A DNA stretch of 41,299 nt from CAYMRB01 sp964392615 (GTDB lineage: Bacteria; Planctomycetota; UBA8108), in NCBI GenBank assembly GCA_964392615.1, contig CAYMRB010000027.1, positions 1 through 41,299 on the forward strand. Direction: 5' to 3'. The position numbers were made by a program, and so were the translations under genes. Under the pieces are notes generated by a model, which was not told the origin of the DNA, made no database searches, and saw nothing but the letters and a program-made list of their open reading frames with translations. This document shows, one piece after another, positions 17,060 through 24,671 of the stretch (positions are counted from its first letter, which is position 1; every line of letters starts with the position of its first letter).

Positions 17060-17859
17060 ATAGTGAACAGAGCAAGCTCTTCCGTCTCGTGACGAACCTC
17101 GCGACGGTCAAGATGGGCGCCTTCCTGGACGGATTCTCCGAGTTGTTCGGAGGGCTCGTCGAATCGCTGCAGACGGCGTCCTCGGATCCGGACGCGAGTT
17201 CGGATGTCGCCGCCGTCAGGGAGTCGGTCGCGGACGAGTTGTCCGAGTCGTTCCGGGCGGAGCTAAGCGATCTGAGGAAGAGCGTCGACGAGTCGTTCGC
17301 AGGGCAGGCGGACGTCCTGTTCGAGCAGATCGGCGAGGAGACGTCGGAGGAGCTCTTCGCTCTCGTCGACCGCCACGATTTCGCCTTGCCCAAGCTGTAC
17401 GACGAGCTCGTGGAGGAGGACATCTCCGCCTACTTGCTCATCCTCGTGAGTGGTGACGCCGTGTTGTTGCAGCTCATCTATCTCATCGAGACGACCGGGG
17501 GCGTCGCCGGGCCCGAGGACGGCGCCGGCGCGGAGTGCGAAGACGAGTACGAGTACTGGCAGTCCCTCGACGGGGTCGAGAGCATCGACGTTCATTCGGA
17601 TGGGAGGTTGATCAAGAGCATCACCGATGAGAGCGATCTCTTCGTGATCGTGGCCGCGTTACGAGCGCAGATCCGACCGGTGGAGACGCCGATCGCGACC
17701 GATCCCGTCTGCGTCTGCACCATCCGAACGGAGTCCGACGTGATCGAAGCGCGCGTGAGCCGAACGTCGGCCTCTCTGCTCGGGAGAACCTTCGAGATTC
17801 CGGAAGAGGTGTCGTGGCTCATCGATCTGTTGACGAGCGAGCCGACGGTGGTGGAGTGA
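17056..17859 (+). CDS. Acidic protein of unknown function coupled to the serpin (267 aa)
   Basis: The ATG at 17056 overlaps the serpin stop (ATGA), with GAGGA at 17045-17049 as SD, so its translation is tied to the serpin. It has no signal peptide. Residues ~1-110 are helical and strongly acidic (VADELSESFRAELSDLRKSVDE), with coiled-coil potential. A hydrophobic stretch at ~125-140 (ISAYLLILVSGDAVLLQLIY) may be buried helix rather than membrane. The second half looks beta-rich (SIDVHSDGRLIKSI, VCVCTIRTESDVIEARV). I recognise no family. Being in the same operon, it could bind or present the serpin, or be the thing the serpin protects; both are guesses. Confidence 0.75.
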   Translation: MNSEQSKLFRLVTNLATVKMGAFLDGFSELFGGLVESLQTASSDPDASSDVAAVRESVADELSESFRAELSDLRKSVDESFAGQADVLFEQIGEETSEELFALVDRHDFALPKLYDELVEEDISAYLLILVSGDAVLLQLIYLIETTGGVAGPEDGAGAECEDEYEYWQSLDGVESIDVHSDGRLIKSITDESDLFVIVAALRAQIRPVETPIATDPVCVCTIRTESDVIEARVSRTSASLLGRTFEIPEEVSWLIDLLTSEPTVVE

Positions 17860-17869
17860 GAATCCGCGG

Positions 17870-18904
17870 ATGAGGTGGCAAGTTGCCGTCCTCACGAGCT
17901 CGATCTGCCTCACGACGACCGCGAGCTGCGTCGTCGAGCGCGCGAGTCGACCCATGGAGCTTGCCATGAAATGCCCGATGTGCGGCACGGAGCTGCTGCT
18001 GACGCCGAGGATGGAAGAGCCGTCGCCGGGAGTTCCGCTGGCACCGAAGCTCGAGATGGAGCTCCGCTGCGAGGCGTGCGGTCACAGGAGCACCGAAGCT
18101 CTTCCGATGACACAAGGGGGCAGCGAGCCCGTTGGAGACGACGCCGGAATGCGCACGAAGGAAGGACGCGTCTCCGTCCCCGAGCAGAGCGGCGGCCAGA
18201 CCCGCGGCCTGCTTGCCCTCGAGAACGAGACGATCAACAGGTTGAAGAACGGTGAGCGTGCGGCGCTCGAGAAGGAGCTCGAGGATCTGGTCGGGTATCT
18301 GGATCTCGTGCAGCAGGGGCACGTCGCCGAGACGCTAACCCATCTGCGGTTTCTGGACAGGAAAGAGGGGATCCTGCGGAGAGCGCTGACGAGTCGCTCG
18401 GACAACGATTTCATGGCGCCGAATTCGAACCGCGTGCTGAGCCCGGGCGAGCTGGGCGAAGTGGCCGCGGACATAGCGCGACGTCTCGGGGTGTTCAGGG
18501 GCCAATACCGCCACTTCGACGGATTCGGTCCCGAAGAGGCGGCCGCCGGGTCCTTCCCGATCTGGTACAGCCACAACGTGCGGTACGTGGACAACCCCGA
18601 CTACGACAGGGAGCTTCGGGAGCGGGAGGCATCGCCTCCTGTCAAACGCCCGAAGCCGAGTGAAAAGGTCGTCGTGTATCCCGATGACGACAGTATCGAG
18701 CTGTCGATATACGTGACGGAATTCGAGGCCTTTCGAACGGGTCAGAGATGCTGGCAGCCGGACGTCTGGATCTGCGATCACGCCGTGGAGATGAGAGTCT
18801 CGGGGCGCGACACCGACGCCCTCGCAGAGATCCGTGACGAGATCTACGGCATACTGCTCGACGTGAAGAAGAGGTTCGAGAGCGCACCTCGAGGAGAGCC
18901 GTAG
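17870..18904 (+). CDS. Zinc-ribbon protein of unknown function (344 aa)
   Basis: Third gene of the serpin operon, 10 bp after the previous stop. Two CxxC knuckles (CPMCG and CEACGH, 33 residues apart) form a zinc ribbon. With the start at 17870 (GGAG at 17853-17856) about 28 residues precede MELAMKCPMCG. An internal ATG at 17954 would start directly at the ribbon and may be the true start, although it lacks an SD. The N-terminal extension could also be a poor lipoprotein leader (TTASC), which fits a zinc ribbon less well. The middle is helical (LENETINRLKNGERAALEKELE), and the C-terminal domain is alpha/beta (VYPDDDSIELSIYVTEFEAF, ALAEIRDEIYGILLDVKKRF). No family recognised beyond the ribbon. 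Confidence 0.75.
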   Translation: MRWQVAVLTSSICLTTTASCVVERASRPMELAMKCPMCGTELLLTPRMEEPSPGVPLAPKLEMELRCEACGHRSTEALPMTQGGSEPVGDDAGMRTKEGRVSVPEQSGGQTRGLLALENETINRLKNGERAALEKELEDLVGYLDLVQQGHVAETLTHLRFLDRKEGILRRALTSRSDNDFMAPNSNRVLSPGELGEVAADIARRLGVFRGQYRHFDGFGPEEAAAGSFPIWYSHNVRYVDNPDYDRELREREASPPVKRPKPSEKVVVYPDDDSIELSIYVTEFEAFRTGQRCWQPDVWICDHAVEMRVSGRDTDALAEIRDEIYGILLDVKKRFESAPRGEP

Positions 18905-19017
18905 CCGCTCGTCATGAACCGCCGCGATCGCCCCTGGCCGAAGTGTTGACTTTCCGTGTGGGACCTGAGCCCGGCCGGTTACCGCTGCGTTACAGAATCT
19001 CGCCACCCTTCGTGGGA

Positions 19018-19071
19018 ACCTGATCAGGTCGCGGGGGTCTATCAGCCCGTTGAGAAAGGGCTGCTAACGGG
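19018..19071 (+). promoter_or_regulatory. Palindrome and competing hairpins in a 5' leader
   Basis: A perfect 12-bp palindrome ACCTGATCAGGT (19018-19029) is followed by two overlapping inverted repeats that cannot form together: CAGCCC (19043-19048) with GGGCTG (19058-19063), and CCCGTT (19046-19051) with AACGGG (19066-19071). They lie just before a strong SD (AGGAGGTG, 19081-19088). A TTGACT -35-like box stands alone at 18946-18951. Operator and RNA-switch readings are both possible. Confidence 0.4.
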
Positions 19072-19092
19072 TCTCGCTCCAGGAGGTGCACG

Positions 19093-20190
19093 ATGCGACT
19101 GCTCAGGGTGTTCGGGTTCGGTGTGGCTGTCCTGTCTCTCGTCAGCATGGCACGCTCGGACGCAGCCGGCGCTTCCCCGCCGGTCATGCGACTCGAAGCG
19201 GTCGACGGGACTTCGGTGGTCGGAGTGGTCAGAACGGAATCCGTTCCCCTGACCACCATCTACGGCCGAGTGGACCTGCCGACAGCGCTGATCACCGGAG
19301 TTCGTTTCGAGGGCGAGTCACGTGTCGCGAAGGTGTCGGTCGTCAACGATGACCGGCTCTCCGGGCAGATCGACGCTCCTCCCTTCCGGCTACTGAGCGC
19401 GATCGGGGAGCTTCAGGTGCCCTGGAAGGATGTCCAGGCCATCGCCGTGGAGAAGGGCGTGACGGAGGAGGCGATCGCCTTCGCTCCGGTGCTGCACAGG
19501 CCCGTCAGCTTCGAGATCGCCCTTCACGATGGCTCCCGCGTCTTGGGGGCACCCAATGTGAACATGGCGGATTTCTGGGGCGTCTTCGGCCGCGTCAGCC
19601 TGCCCTGGGCGCACGTACAGAACATTCGCTTCCACGATGACCGGGAGACCTGTACCGTCCGCCTCCTGCGTGGTGACACGCTGGTCGGCTGCGTCAACTG
19701 GAGGGGCGTCGACGTGGCCACGGGGCTGGGAGCGGTGAGGGTCTCCTCGGTTCACACCGCAGAGATTCGCGTGTCGCTCGGGGGAATCGATCTGGTCGAG
19801 AAGCCCCACGCGTCAGCGAGCGGCAATCGGTACTTCCTGGGCGGCGTGAAATCCAGCAGCCCGAAGATCATCCAGGGACGACTGCGCCCGGGCTCCCACT
19901 TCATCGAAGCGCACGCCTCGGGTCGGCTCACGTTCACGTTCGATGAGCCGATTCGAGAGTTCCGCGCCGTACTGGCCATGTGGGAGAGCTACTGCGCTCA
20001 CAAGGGACGCGTCGTCTTCAAGGTCGAGACCGAGCACGGCTGCGTCTACACGAGCCCGCCGCTGCGGAATCTCCAGCACCGGGACGTCTACGTTCGGTTC
20101 AAGCCGGCGAAGACACTGGTGCTCGTGACGGATCAGGTCGGGTCGAATCAGGAGGACTGGTCCGTCTGGCTGTGGCCGGAGGCGCGATAG
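19093..20190 (+). CDS. Secreted NPCBM-like domain protein (365 aa)
   Basis: A very strong SD (AGGAGGTG, 4-nt spacer) and a signal peptide (about 1-22, ending SMARSDAAGA). Residues ~30-235 contain repeated beta units of the pattern 'dG-s-hydrophobic-x-G ... L-T-x-Y-G-R-V-x-L-P ... I-x-x-[IV]-x-F' (TTIYGRVDLPTALITGVRF; VFGRVSLPWAHVQNIRF). Such units are common in Planctomycete exoproteins. Residues ~245-360 resemble the NPCBM/NEW2 galactose-binding-like fold (FIEAHASGRLTFTF, GRVVFKVETEHGCVY, TLVLVTDQVGSNQEDWSVWL). It probably binds carbohydrate at the surface. No catalytic residues are evident. Confidence 0.75.
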   Translation: MRLLRVFGFGVAVLSLVSMARSDAAGASPPVMRLEAVDGTSVVGVVRTESVPLTTIYGRVDLPTALITGVRFEGESRVAKVSVVNDDRLSGQIDAPPFRLLSAIGELQVPWKDVQAIAVEKGVTEEAIAFAPVLHRPVSFEIALHDGSRVLGAPNVNMADFWGVFGRVSLPWAHVQNIRFHDDRETCTVRLLRGDTLVGCVNWRGVDVATGLGAVRVSSVHTAEIRVSLGGIDLVEKPHASASGNRYFLGGVKSSSPKIIQGRLRPGSHFIEAHASGRLTFTFDEPIREFRAVLAMWESYCAHKGRVVFKVETEHGCVYTSPPLRNLQHRDVYVRFKPAKTLVLVTDQVGSNQEDWSVWLWPEAR

Positions 20191-20403
20191 CGATCGGGGC
20201 GAGACCTCGAAACGAAAAAACGCGTCGCTCGCGGAATCAAGGTTCTGTTGGCGGTCGGTTTCGTGGATGGTGGAATCGTCGGGGGCGTCGGCGCGTACAG
20301 CGCGTACTCCGGCGCTCCGGACCAGGGCGCCGTGGTCACGCTCGTCGATCTCGCCGGCGCGCTCGACCTACGCGAGCTCTGGGGCCACGCGCTCGGCGAG
20401 TGA
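20191..20403 (+). pseudogene. Possible C-terminal relic of a DUF1501-type protein
   Basis: An open frame without ATG follows the previous stop and ends at TGA 20401-20403. It reads VLLAVGFVDGGIVGGVGAYS and then GAVVTLVDLAGALDLRELWG. The pattern V-L-x-A-G-G-x-V-x-G-G-x-V-x-G ... V-x-x-D-L-A matches the end of DUF1501 (sulfatase-like) proteins, which abound in Planctomycetes. The rest of the gene and the conserved T-D pair are missing. It could instead be a short GTG- or TTG-started gene, but there is no SD. Confidence 0.35.
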
Positions 20404-20447
20404 CCCGAACCTCCGATGCCGCAAGCCGGAACAGAAACGAGCCTGTC

Positions 20448-22169
20448 ATGACGACTCCGCTGCGAATCGTACTGCCGCTGATCCTCGTCGGCATCGCGGT
20501 CGTCGCCTCCTTCGGGAAGGGGATGGCGCAAGCGACGAACGCGCGGCCGGCGTCCCCGACGGAAGACGAGCTGATCCCGTTCGTCAAGGGCAGTGCCACG
20601 TTGGTGGTCGTGCCGGACACGGAAGTCTACGCGAACAAGCGTCCTGCCATCTTCAAGACCATGTTCGAGTGGATCGCGGGGAACATCCGCAGGCGGAACA
20701 TCGCCTCCGTTCTCCACGTCGGCGACATCACCAATCGCAATACCGACCGAGAATGGCAGGTCGCGCGAAAGTGCTACGACCTGATCGAGGGCCGGGTGCC
20801 CTACGTCCTGGCCACGGGCAACCACGACTACGACGGTACCGAGGGGCGGCTCAGCCTCATGAACAAGTACTTCCACGCCTCGGAACAGAAGAAGTGGAAG
20901 AACTTCGGGGACGTGTACGAGAAGGGCAAGCTGGAGAACCACTACCAGTTCGTGGAGATCCACGGGCGGAAGTGGATAGTCCTGTCGCTCGAGATGGGGC
21001 CGCGCAAGGCGGTGGTCGAGTGGGGGAACGAGGTGCTGAAGAAGCACCGGAGCAACCCCGCGATCATTCTGACGCACGCCTACCTGTACTACGGCAACAC
21101 GCGCTACGATCACCGCCAGGGAGGCCAGCGGGCGAGCCCGTACAATTACTACGGTGACGGCGCCGACGGCGAGATGTTGTGGAACCAGCTCGTGCGAAGG
21201 CACCCCAACGTGATGATCGTGCAGTGCGGGCACCTCTCGTCCGGCTATCTCGGGTACCGCGTCGACGAGGGCGACTACGGCAACGTCGTGCACCAGACGA
21301 TGGTCGACTACGAGAAGATGAAGGGCGGCTACGGCTTCCTGCGTCTGCTCGAGTTCCTCCCGGACGGCAAGACCGTGCAGGTTCGCACCTACTCTCCCTA
21401 CACGAAGAAGAAGAACCCTCGCGATCCGAAGCTCGAGGAGTTCCGCTTCGAGTTGCAGGCCGCCACTCGCAAGACGCCGAAGCGGACATCGGCTGCGGAC
21501 GAGGGGGGCGCCACCGCCCGGGAGCGACTTGCCAAGCCACCGATTCACCGCTACTCGTTCGGCAAGAGCCGCAAGCGAGGCCGGATCACGGACTCGATCG
21601 GCTCGGCGCACGGCTCGCTGCGGACTGGCGGCTCCCGTTCAGGAATCGACGGAAAGGGGCGGCTCGTGCTGGCCGGCGCAGGCCACATCGCGCTGCCGCC
21701 GAACATGCTGAAGGGCGAGGATGCCAGCTTCGAGGTCTGGTTCGCTCCGACGGCGGACAAGTACAATTGGGGAAGGCCGCTCTTCTTCGGGAACGACGGC
21801 GGCGATGGATTCTACTACTGCTTCCGGACCTTCAACGTGCACCGTTCGGAGATCATGGTGAACGGTCACAACGAGGACATTCAGAAGAAAGGCGTGCCCG
21901 TCAAGAAGGGCGAGATGGTGCACGTGGTCGTGACGTACGACCACGACGGAGCGGACGGCAGCCCGCTGTTGTGCACCTACCGCGATGGGGAACGTCGCGG
22001 CAGCATGCGCACGAGCTTGAAGCTGACCGACGTCGAGGACACTCGCAACTCGATCGGGCCGTTCGAGGGCTTGTTTGACGAAATGCGCGTGTACGACTAT
22101 CCGCTGACCGATGCGCAGGTCCGTGGCAGCTTCGCCGCGGGGCCCGACAAGCTCGAGGTGGCGGAGTAG
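20448..22169 (+). CDS. Secreted metallophosphoesterase with LamG-like C-terminus (573 aa)
   Basis: The start at 20448 gives a signal peptide (MTTPLRIVLPLILVGIAVVA, cleavage after GMAQA). The calcineurin-like domain (about 45-300) has the metal motifs VVVPDTEVYAN (motif I), HVGDITNRN (GD), ATGNHDYDG (GNHD), IILTHAYLYYG and QCGHLSSGY (GH). Motif I has D-x-E where D-x-H or D-x-Q is usual. A basic linker (~330-365) leads to a concanavalin/LamG-like domain (~366-570; IHRYSF, GSAHGSL, GEDASFEVWFAP, LFDEMRVYDYPLTDAQV). Such proteins probably hydrolyse phosphoesters outside the cell. The substrate is unknown; the C-terminal domain may bind glycans. Confidence 0.87.
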   Translation: MTTPLRIVLPLILVGIAVVASFGKGMAQATNARPASPTEDELIPFVKGSATLVVVPDTEVYANKRPAIFKTMFEWIAGNIRRRNIASVLHVGDITNRNTDREWQVARKCYDLIEGRVPYVLATGNHDYDGTEGRLSLMNKYFHASEQKKWKNFGDVYEKGKLENHYQFVEIHGRKWIVLSLEMGPRKAVVEWGNEVLKKHRSNPAIILTHAYLYYGNTRYDHRQGGQRASPYNYYGDGADGEMLWNQLVRRHPNVMIVQCGHLSSGYLGYRVDEGDYGNVVHQTMVDYEKMKGGYGFLRLLEFLPDGKTVQVRTYSPYTKKKNPRDPKLEEFRFELQAATRKTPKRTSAADEGGATARERLAKPPIHRYSFGKSRKRGRITDSIGSAHGSLRTGGSRSGIDGKGRLVLAGAGHIALPPNMLKGEDASFEVWFAPTADKYNWGRPLFFGNDGGDGFYYCFRTFNVHRSEIMVNGHNEDIQKKGVPVKKGEMVHVVVTYDHDGADGSPLLCTYRDGERRGSMRTSLKLTDVEDTRNSIGPFEGLFDEMRVYDYPLTDAQVRGSFAAGPDKLEVAE

Positions 22170-22184
22170 CGCTGCGCGCCGGTC

Positions 22185-23555
22185 TTACTTCTTCGCCTTC
22201 TTCTTGCGCTTGCCCTTCATGGGCCAGAGCGGATCGTCGACGCGGGCCTGCCGCATCATCGCCTCCGCCTTCGCGACGAGATCGGGGTGCTCAGCGGCGA
22301 GGTCGGCGGTCTCTCCCGGATCGGCCTTCAGGTCGTACAGCTCGAGCTTCGCCTCGGTCCTCGGCCGCACGGCCTTCCAGTCGCCGAAGCGGATCGCCTG
22401 GATGTGTTGTCCCTCGTGAAGCTCCCAGTAGAAGGAATCGCGTTTCGGTGCGGGTCCTCCCTTCAGGTACGATACGAGCGACAGGCCGTCGGTCTGCAGC
22501 CCCTTCGGGAGCGTGCCACCGGCCAGCTCGACGGCGGTGGGTAGGAAATCCCAGAAGGCCCACGGCTCGTCGCTGACCCTGCCGGCGGGCATCTTGCCAG
22601 GCCAGCGCGCGATCGCGGCCTGGCGCAGTCCGCCTTCGTACATCGTGCGTTTGAAGCCGCGCAGCTTGCCGCCCATGGTCTGGTCGAAGCGCTTGCCGAT
22701 GGGCGTCTTCGGGTTGAAGGAGGAGCCATTGTCGCCGGAGAAGATAACGAGCGTCCGCTCGTCGATCCCGAGCTCCTTCAAGAGAGCCAACAGACGGCCG
22801 ACGTCGGCATCGAGCCGCGTCACCATGGCCGCGTAATTCTTCTCCCGCTCGGTCCAGGGCTTGTCCTTGTAGTTCCCCTGGTCGTCGATTTCGAATCGAC
22901 CGTGAGGCAGCGTGGCCGCGAAGAAGAGGAAGAACGGCTTGTTCTTCTGCTTGCGCACCCAGGCCAGCATGTCATCGGCGATCAGGTCCTGCGCGTAGGT
23001 CTTCCTTCCCCTGTTCTTGTTCCCCGGCAGCTCGATACGCCGATCGTCGTCGTAGAGATACGGGGGGAAGTAGCTGTGGGCGTGGCGCTGGCAGTTGTAC
23101 CCGAAGAAGTGGTCGAAGCCCTTCTTCAGGGGACTGCCGGTCGTGTGGAACATCCCCATTCCCCACTTGCCCATGCAGCCGGTCGCGTAGCCCTGCTCCT
23201 GGAGCAACAGCGCCACGGTGGCGGTCTTTTCCGGCAGCGGCATCTGACCTTCTGGCCTGATCTCTCGATTGGCGCGAACGGGCGAGTGACCCATGTGCAG
23301 GCCCGTCATGAGCGATGTGCGCGCCGGAGCGCAGACGGTCGTGCCGGAGTAGGCCTGCAGGTAGCGCGTTCCCTCCGCCGCCATTCGATCGAGATGGGGC
23401 GTCTGGATGAGCTTCTGGCCGTAGCAGCCGAGATCTCCCTGCGCGATGTCGTCGGACAGGATGAACACGAGGTTGGGGCGCTCCGCCGCCACGCCTCGTG
23501 TCACGAGCGCGATGAGGAGTGTCGGCAGCAGCAGTCGGACGCTGATCTTCGTCAT
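22185..23555 (-). CDS. Secreted sulfatase, formylglycine type (456 aa)
   Basis: Type I sulfatase. A signal peptide (about 1-23, ending TRGVAA) is followed by RPNLVFILSDDIAQGDLGCYG with metal ligands D35-D36. The C75-A-P-A-R motif (TTVCAPARTSLMTG) is where Cys is converted to formylglycine, followed by GKWGMG (catalytic Lys), LPHGRF and the SGDNGS metal loop. The closing region (FGDWKAVR, ELYDLKADPGETADLA) is standard. The Lys-rich tail (KGKRKKKAKK) is unusual. It lies 46 bp downstream of the DUF1080 gene and is probably co-transcribed with it. It converges on the phosphoesterase gene with only 15 bp between. The likely role is desulfation of carbohydrate; the exact substrate is not readable. 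Confidence 0.93.
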   Translation of the reverse strand: MTKISVRLLLPTLLIALVTRGVAAERPNLVFILSDDIAQGDLGCYGQKLIQTPHLDRMAAEGTRYLQAYSGTTVCAPARTSLMTGLHMGHSPVRANREIRPEGQMPLPEKTATVALLLQEQGYATGCMGKWGMGMFHTTGSPLKKGFDHFFGYNCQRHAHSYFPPYLYDDDRRIELPGNKNRGRKTYAQDLIADDMLAWVRKQKNKPFFLFFAATLPHGRFEIDDQGNYKDKPWTEREKNYAAMVTRLDADVGRLLALLKELGIDERTLVIFSGDNGSSFNPKTPIGKRFDQTMGGKLRGFKRTMYEGGLRQAAIARWPGKMPAGRVSDEPWAFWDFLPTAVELAGGTLPKGLQTDGLSLVSYLKGGPAPKRDSFYWELHEGQHIQAIRFGDWKAVRPRTEAKLELYDLKADPGETADLAAEHPDLVAKAEAMMRQARVDDPLWPMKGKRKKKAKK

Positions 23556-23601
23556 GACAGTATCTTCTTCTGAAGGGAGACGTATCGAGTCGCGGTTACG
23601 C

Positions 23602-24408
23602 CTACTTGCCGGACGTCTTGATCCGGATGTTTCGGACCTGCACGACCATCGGCGGGCCTTGGTGCAGCTGGATGGCGATCAGGCCCTTCTTGCGACGGTT
23701 GGCTTCGTCGTTGTCGACGAGCTCGCTCATCGTTACGCCGTTGATCTTCTGAACGAACCGGAAGCCGCGGGCGATGATGTGGTACTCGTTCCACTCCGGC
23801 ACGTCCTTGATCTTCGCTGCGAGCGCTTTCGCGTCGCCGATCTTCTCGACTTCGCGGACGGCCACCTTCCGCTTCTGCCCCTTCTTCTTGCCCTTCTTGC
23901 GCTCGACGGTCTCAAAGCCCTTGAGCGTGACCTTCTCGCCGCGCTTGGCGAGGACGCCGCGGAACTTCTCGCCGTAGTTCGTTCCGGCCCAGCCCTTCTT
24001 GGCGTCGAAGTCGGCCTGGTAGCCGCCGATCCGCCAGCGGTCCTCTCCCTTGGCCTTGAAGCTGCGGTACTGGATGCCGCTATTGTGCGCGACGATGCGG
24101 TACTCGAGCTTGAGCTCGAAGTCGCCGAACTCGACCGGTTTGTGGCCCTTGTTGTCACCGACGAAGATGATGAACGTGTTGCCGCGAGTCTTGTTCTCCG
24201 GAGTCGTCGTGCCGGTGATCGCGCCGTCCTTGACGGTCCAGAACCTCGGATCGCCGTCCCAGCCTTCGAGGGTCTTGCCATCGAAGATGCTGACCCAGCC
24301 GGACTTCTCAGCGGACGCCTCCGGCGCCTTGGCCTTGTCCTGAGCGACGGCGGGCCACGTGACGAGCGAGACGAGTGCTGCGGCGACGAGACAGGCTGTA
24401 CGGGACAT
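23602..24408 (-). CDS. Secreted DUF1080 (3-keto-disaccharide hydrolase family) protein
   Basis: The start at 24408 is fixed by AAGGAG at 24415-24420 (6-nt spacer) and a signal peptide (MSRTACLVAAALVSLVTWPAVA/QDK). The beta-sandwich domain has the usual markers: GWVSIFDGKTLEGWDG, FWTVKDGAITG, FGDFELKLEYRI with NSGIQYRS, YQADF, WNEYHIIARG, INGVTMSELVD and KKGLIAIQLHQGPPMVVQVR. Some members hydrolyse 3-keto sugars; many have no known activity. A Lys/Arg-rich insertion (RKKGKKKGQKRK, about 165-176) interrupts the middle of the domain. It is the first gene of a minus-strand pair with the sulfatase and is divergent from the GH78-GH117 gene. Confidence 0.9.
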   Translation of the reverse strand: MSRTACLVAAALVSLVTWPAVAQDKAKAPEASAEKSGWVSIFDGKTLEGWDGDPRFWTVKDGAITGTTTPENKTRGNTFIIFVGDNKGHKPVEFGDFELKLEYRIVAHNSGIQYRSFKAKGEDRWRIGGYQADFDAKKGWAGTNYGEKFRGVLAKRGEKVTLKGFETVERKKGKKKGQKRKVAVREVEKIGDAKALAAKIKDVPEWNEYHIIARGFRFVQKINGVTMSELVDNDEANRRKKGLIAIQLHQGPPMVVQVRNIRIKTSGK

Positions 24409-24671
24409 CTCAGACTCCTTCAGAAGGCTGGTTCGTCGGCAAGGGATAGGAAGGCCGCGCCACGATCTCTTGTCGTGAGAGAGCGGATCGTTCCGGGGCG
24501 ATTCGCTGTCGGGCTCGGCTTGCCGGGCGACGGCGCCTCTTGCGGTGTCCTCTTGCCCTTCGGCTTCACGAGCGGGTTCTCCTCGATCGATGTCGGGCGG
24601 ATCGGCTATTCTCGCGGTTCGTGTCAGGCGCGTCATCCGAAACCTGATCGAACGTGATCGAGGAGGGTGCG
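24409..24671. promoter_or_regulatory. Divergent control region between DUF1080 and GH78-GH117 genes
   Basis: 263 bp between divergent starts. Visible elements: a small inverted repeat CACGA (24461-24465) / TCGTG (24473-24477), a -10-like TATTCT (24607-24612) about 60 nt before the GH78 start but without a matching -35, and a direct repeat TGATCGA ... TGATCGA (about 24643-24659). Shared regulation of the two transcripts is plausible but inferred. Confidence 0.35.

Noticed and set aside
18950..19075. Resemblance to a TPP riboswitch (GAACCTGATC and ACCC elements)
   Set aside because: The CTGAGA core and the second conserved loop are not in place, pairing does not follow the TPP layout, and the downstream gene is a secreted carbohydrate-binding-type protein.
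20148..21611. 487-aa minus-strand open frame
   Set aside because: Antisense to the metallophosphoesterase, repetitive in Val/Leu/Arg/Asp with no domain; the plus strand carries the GD and GNHD motifs.
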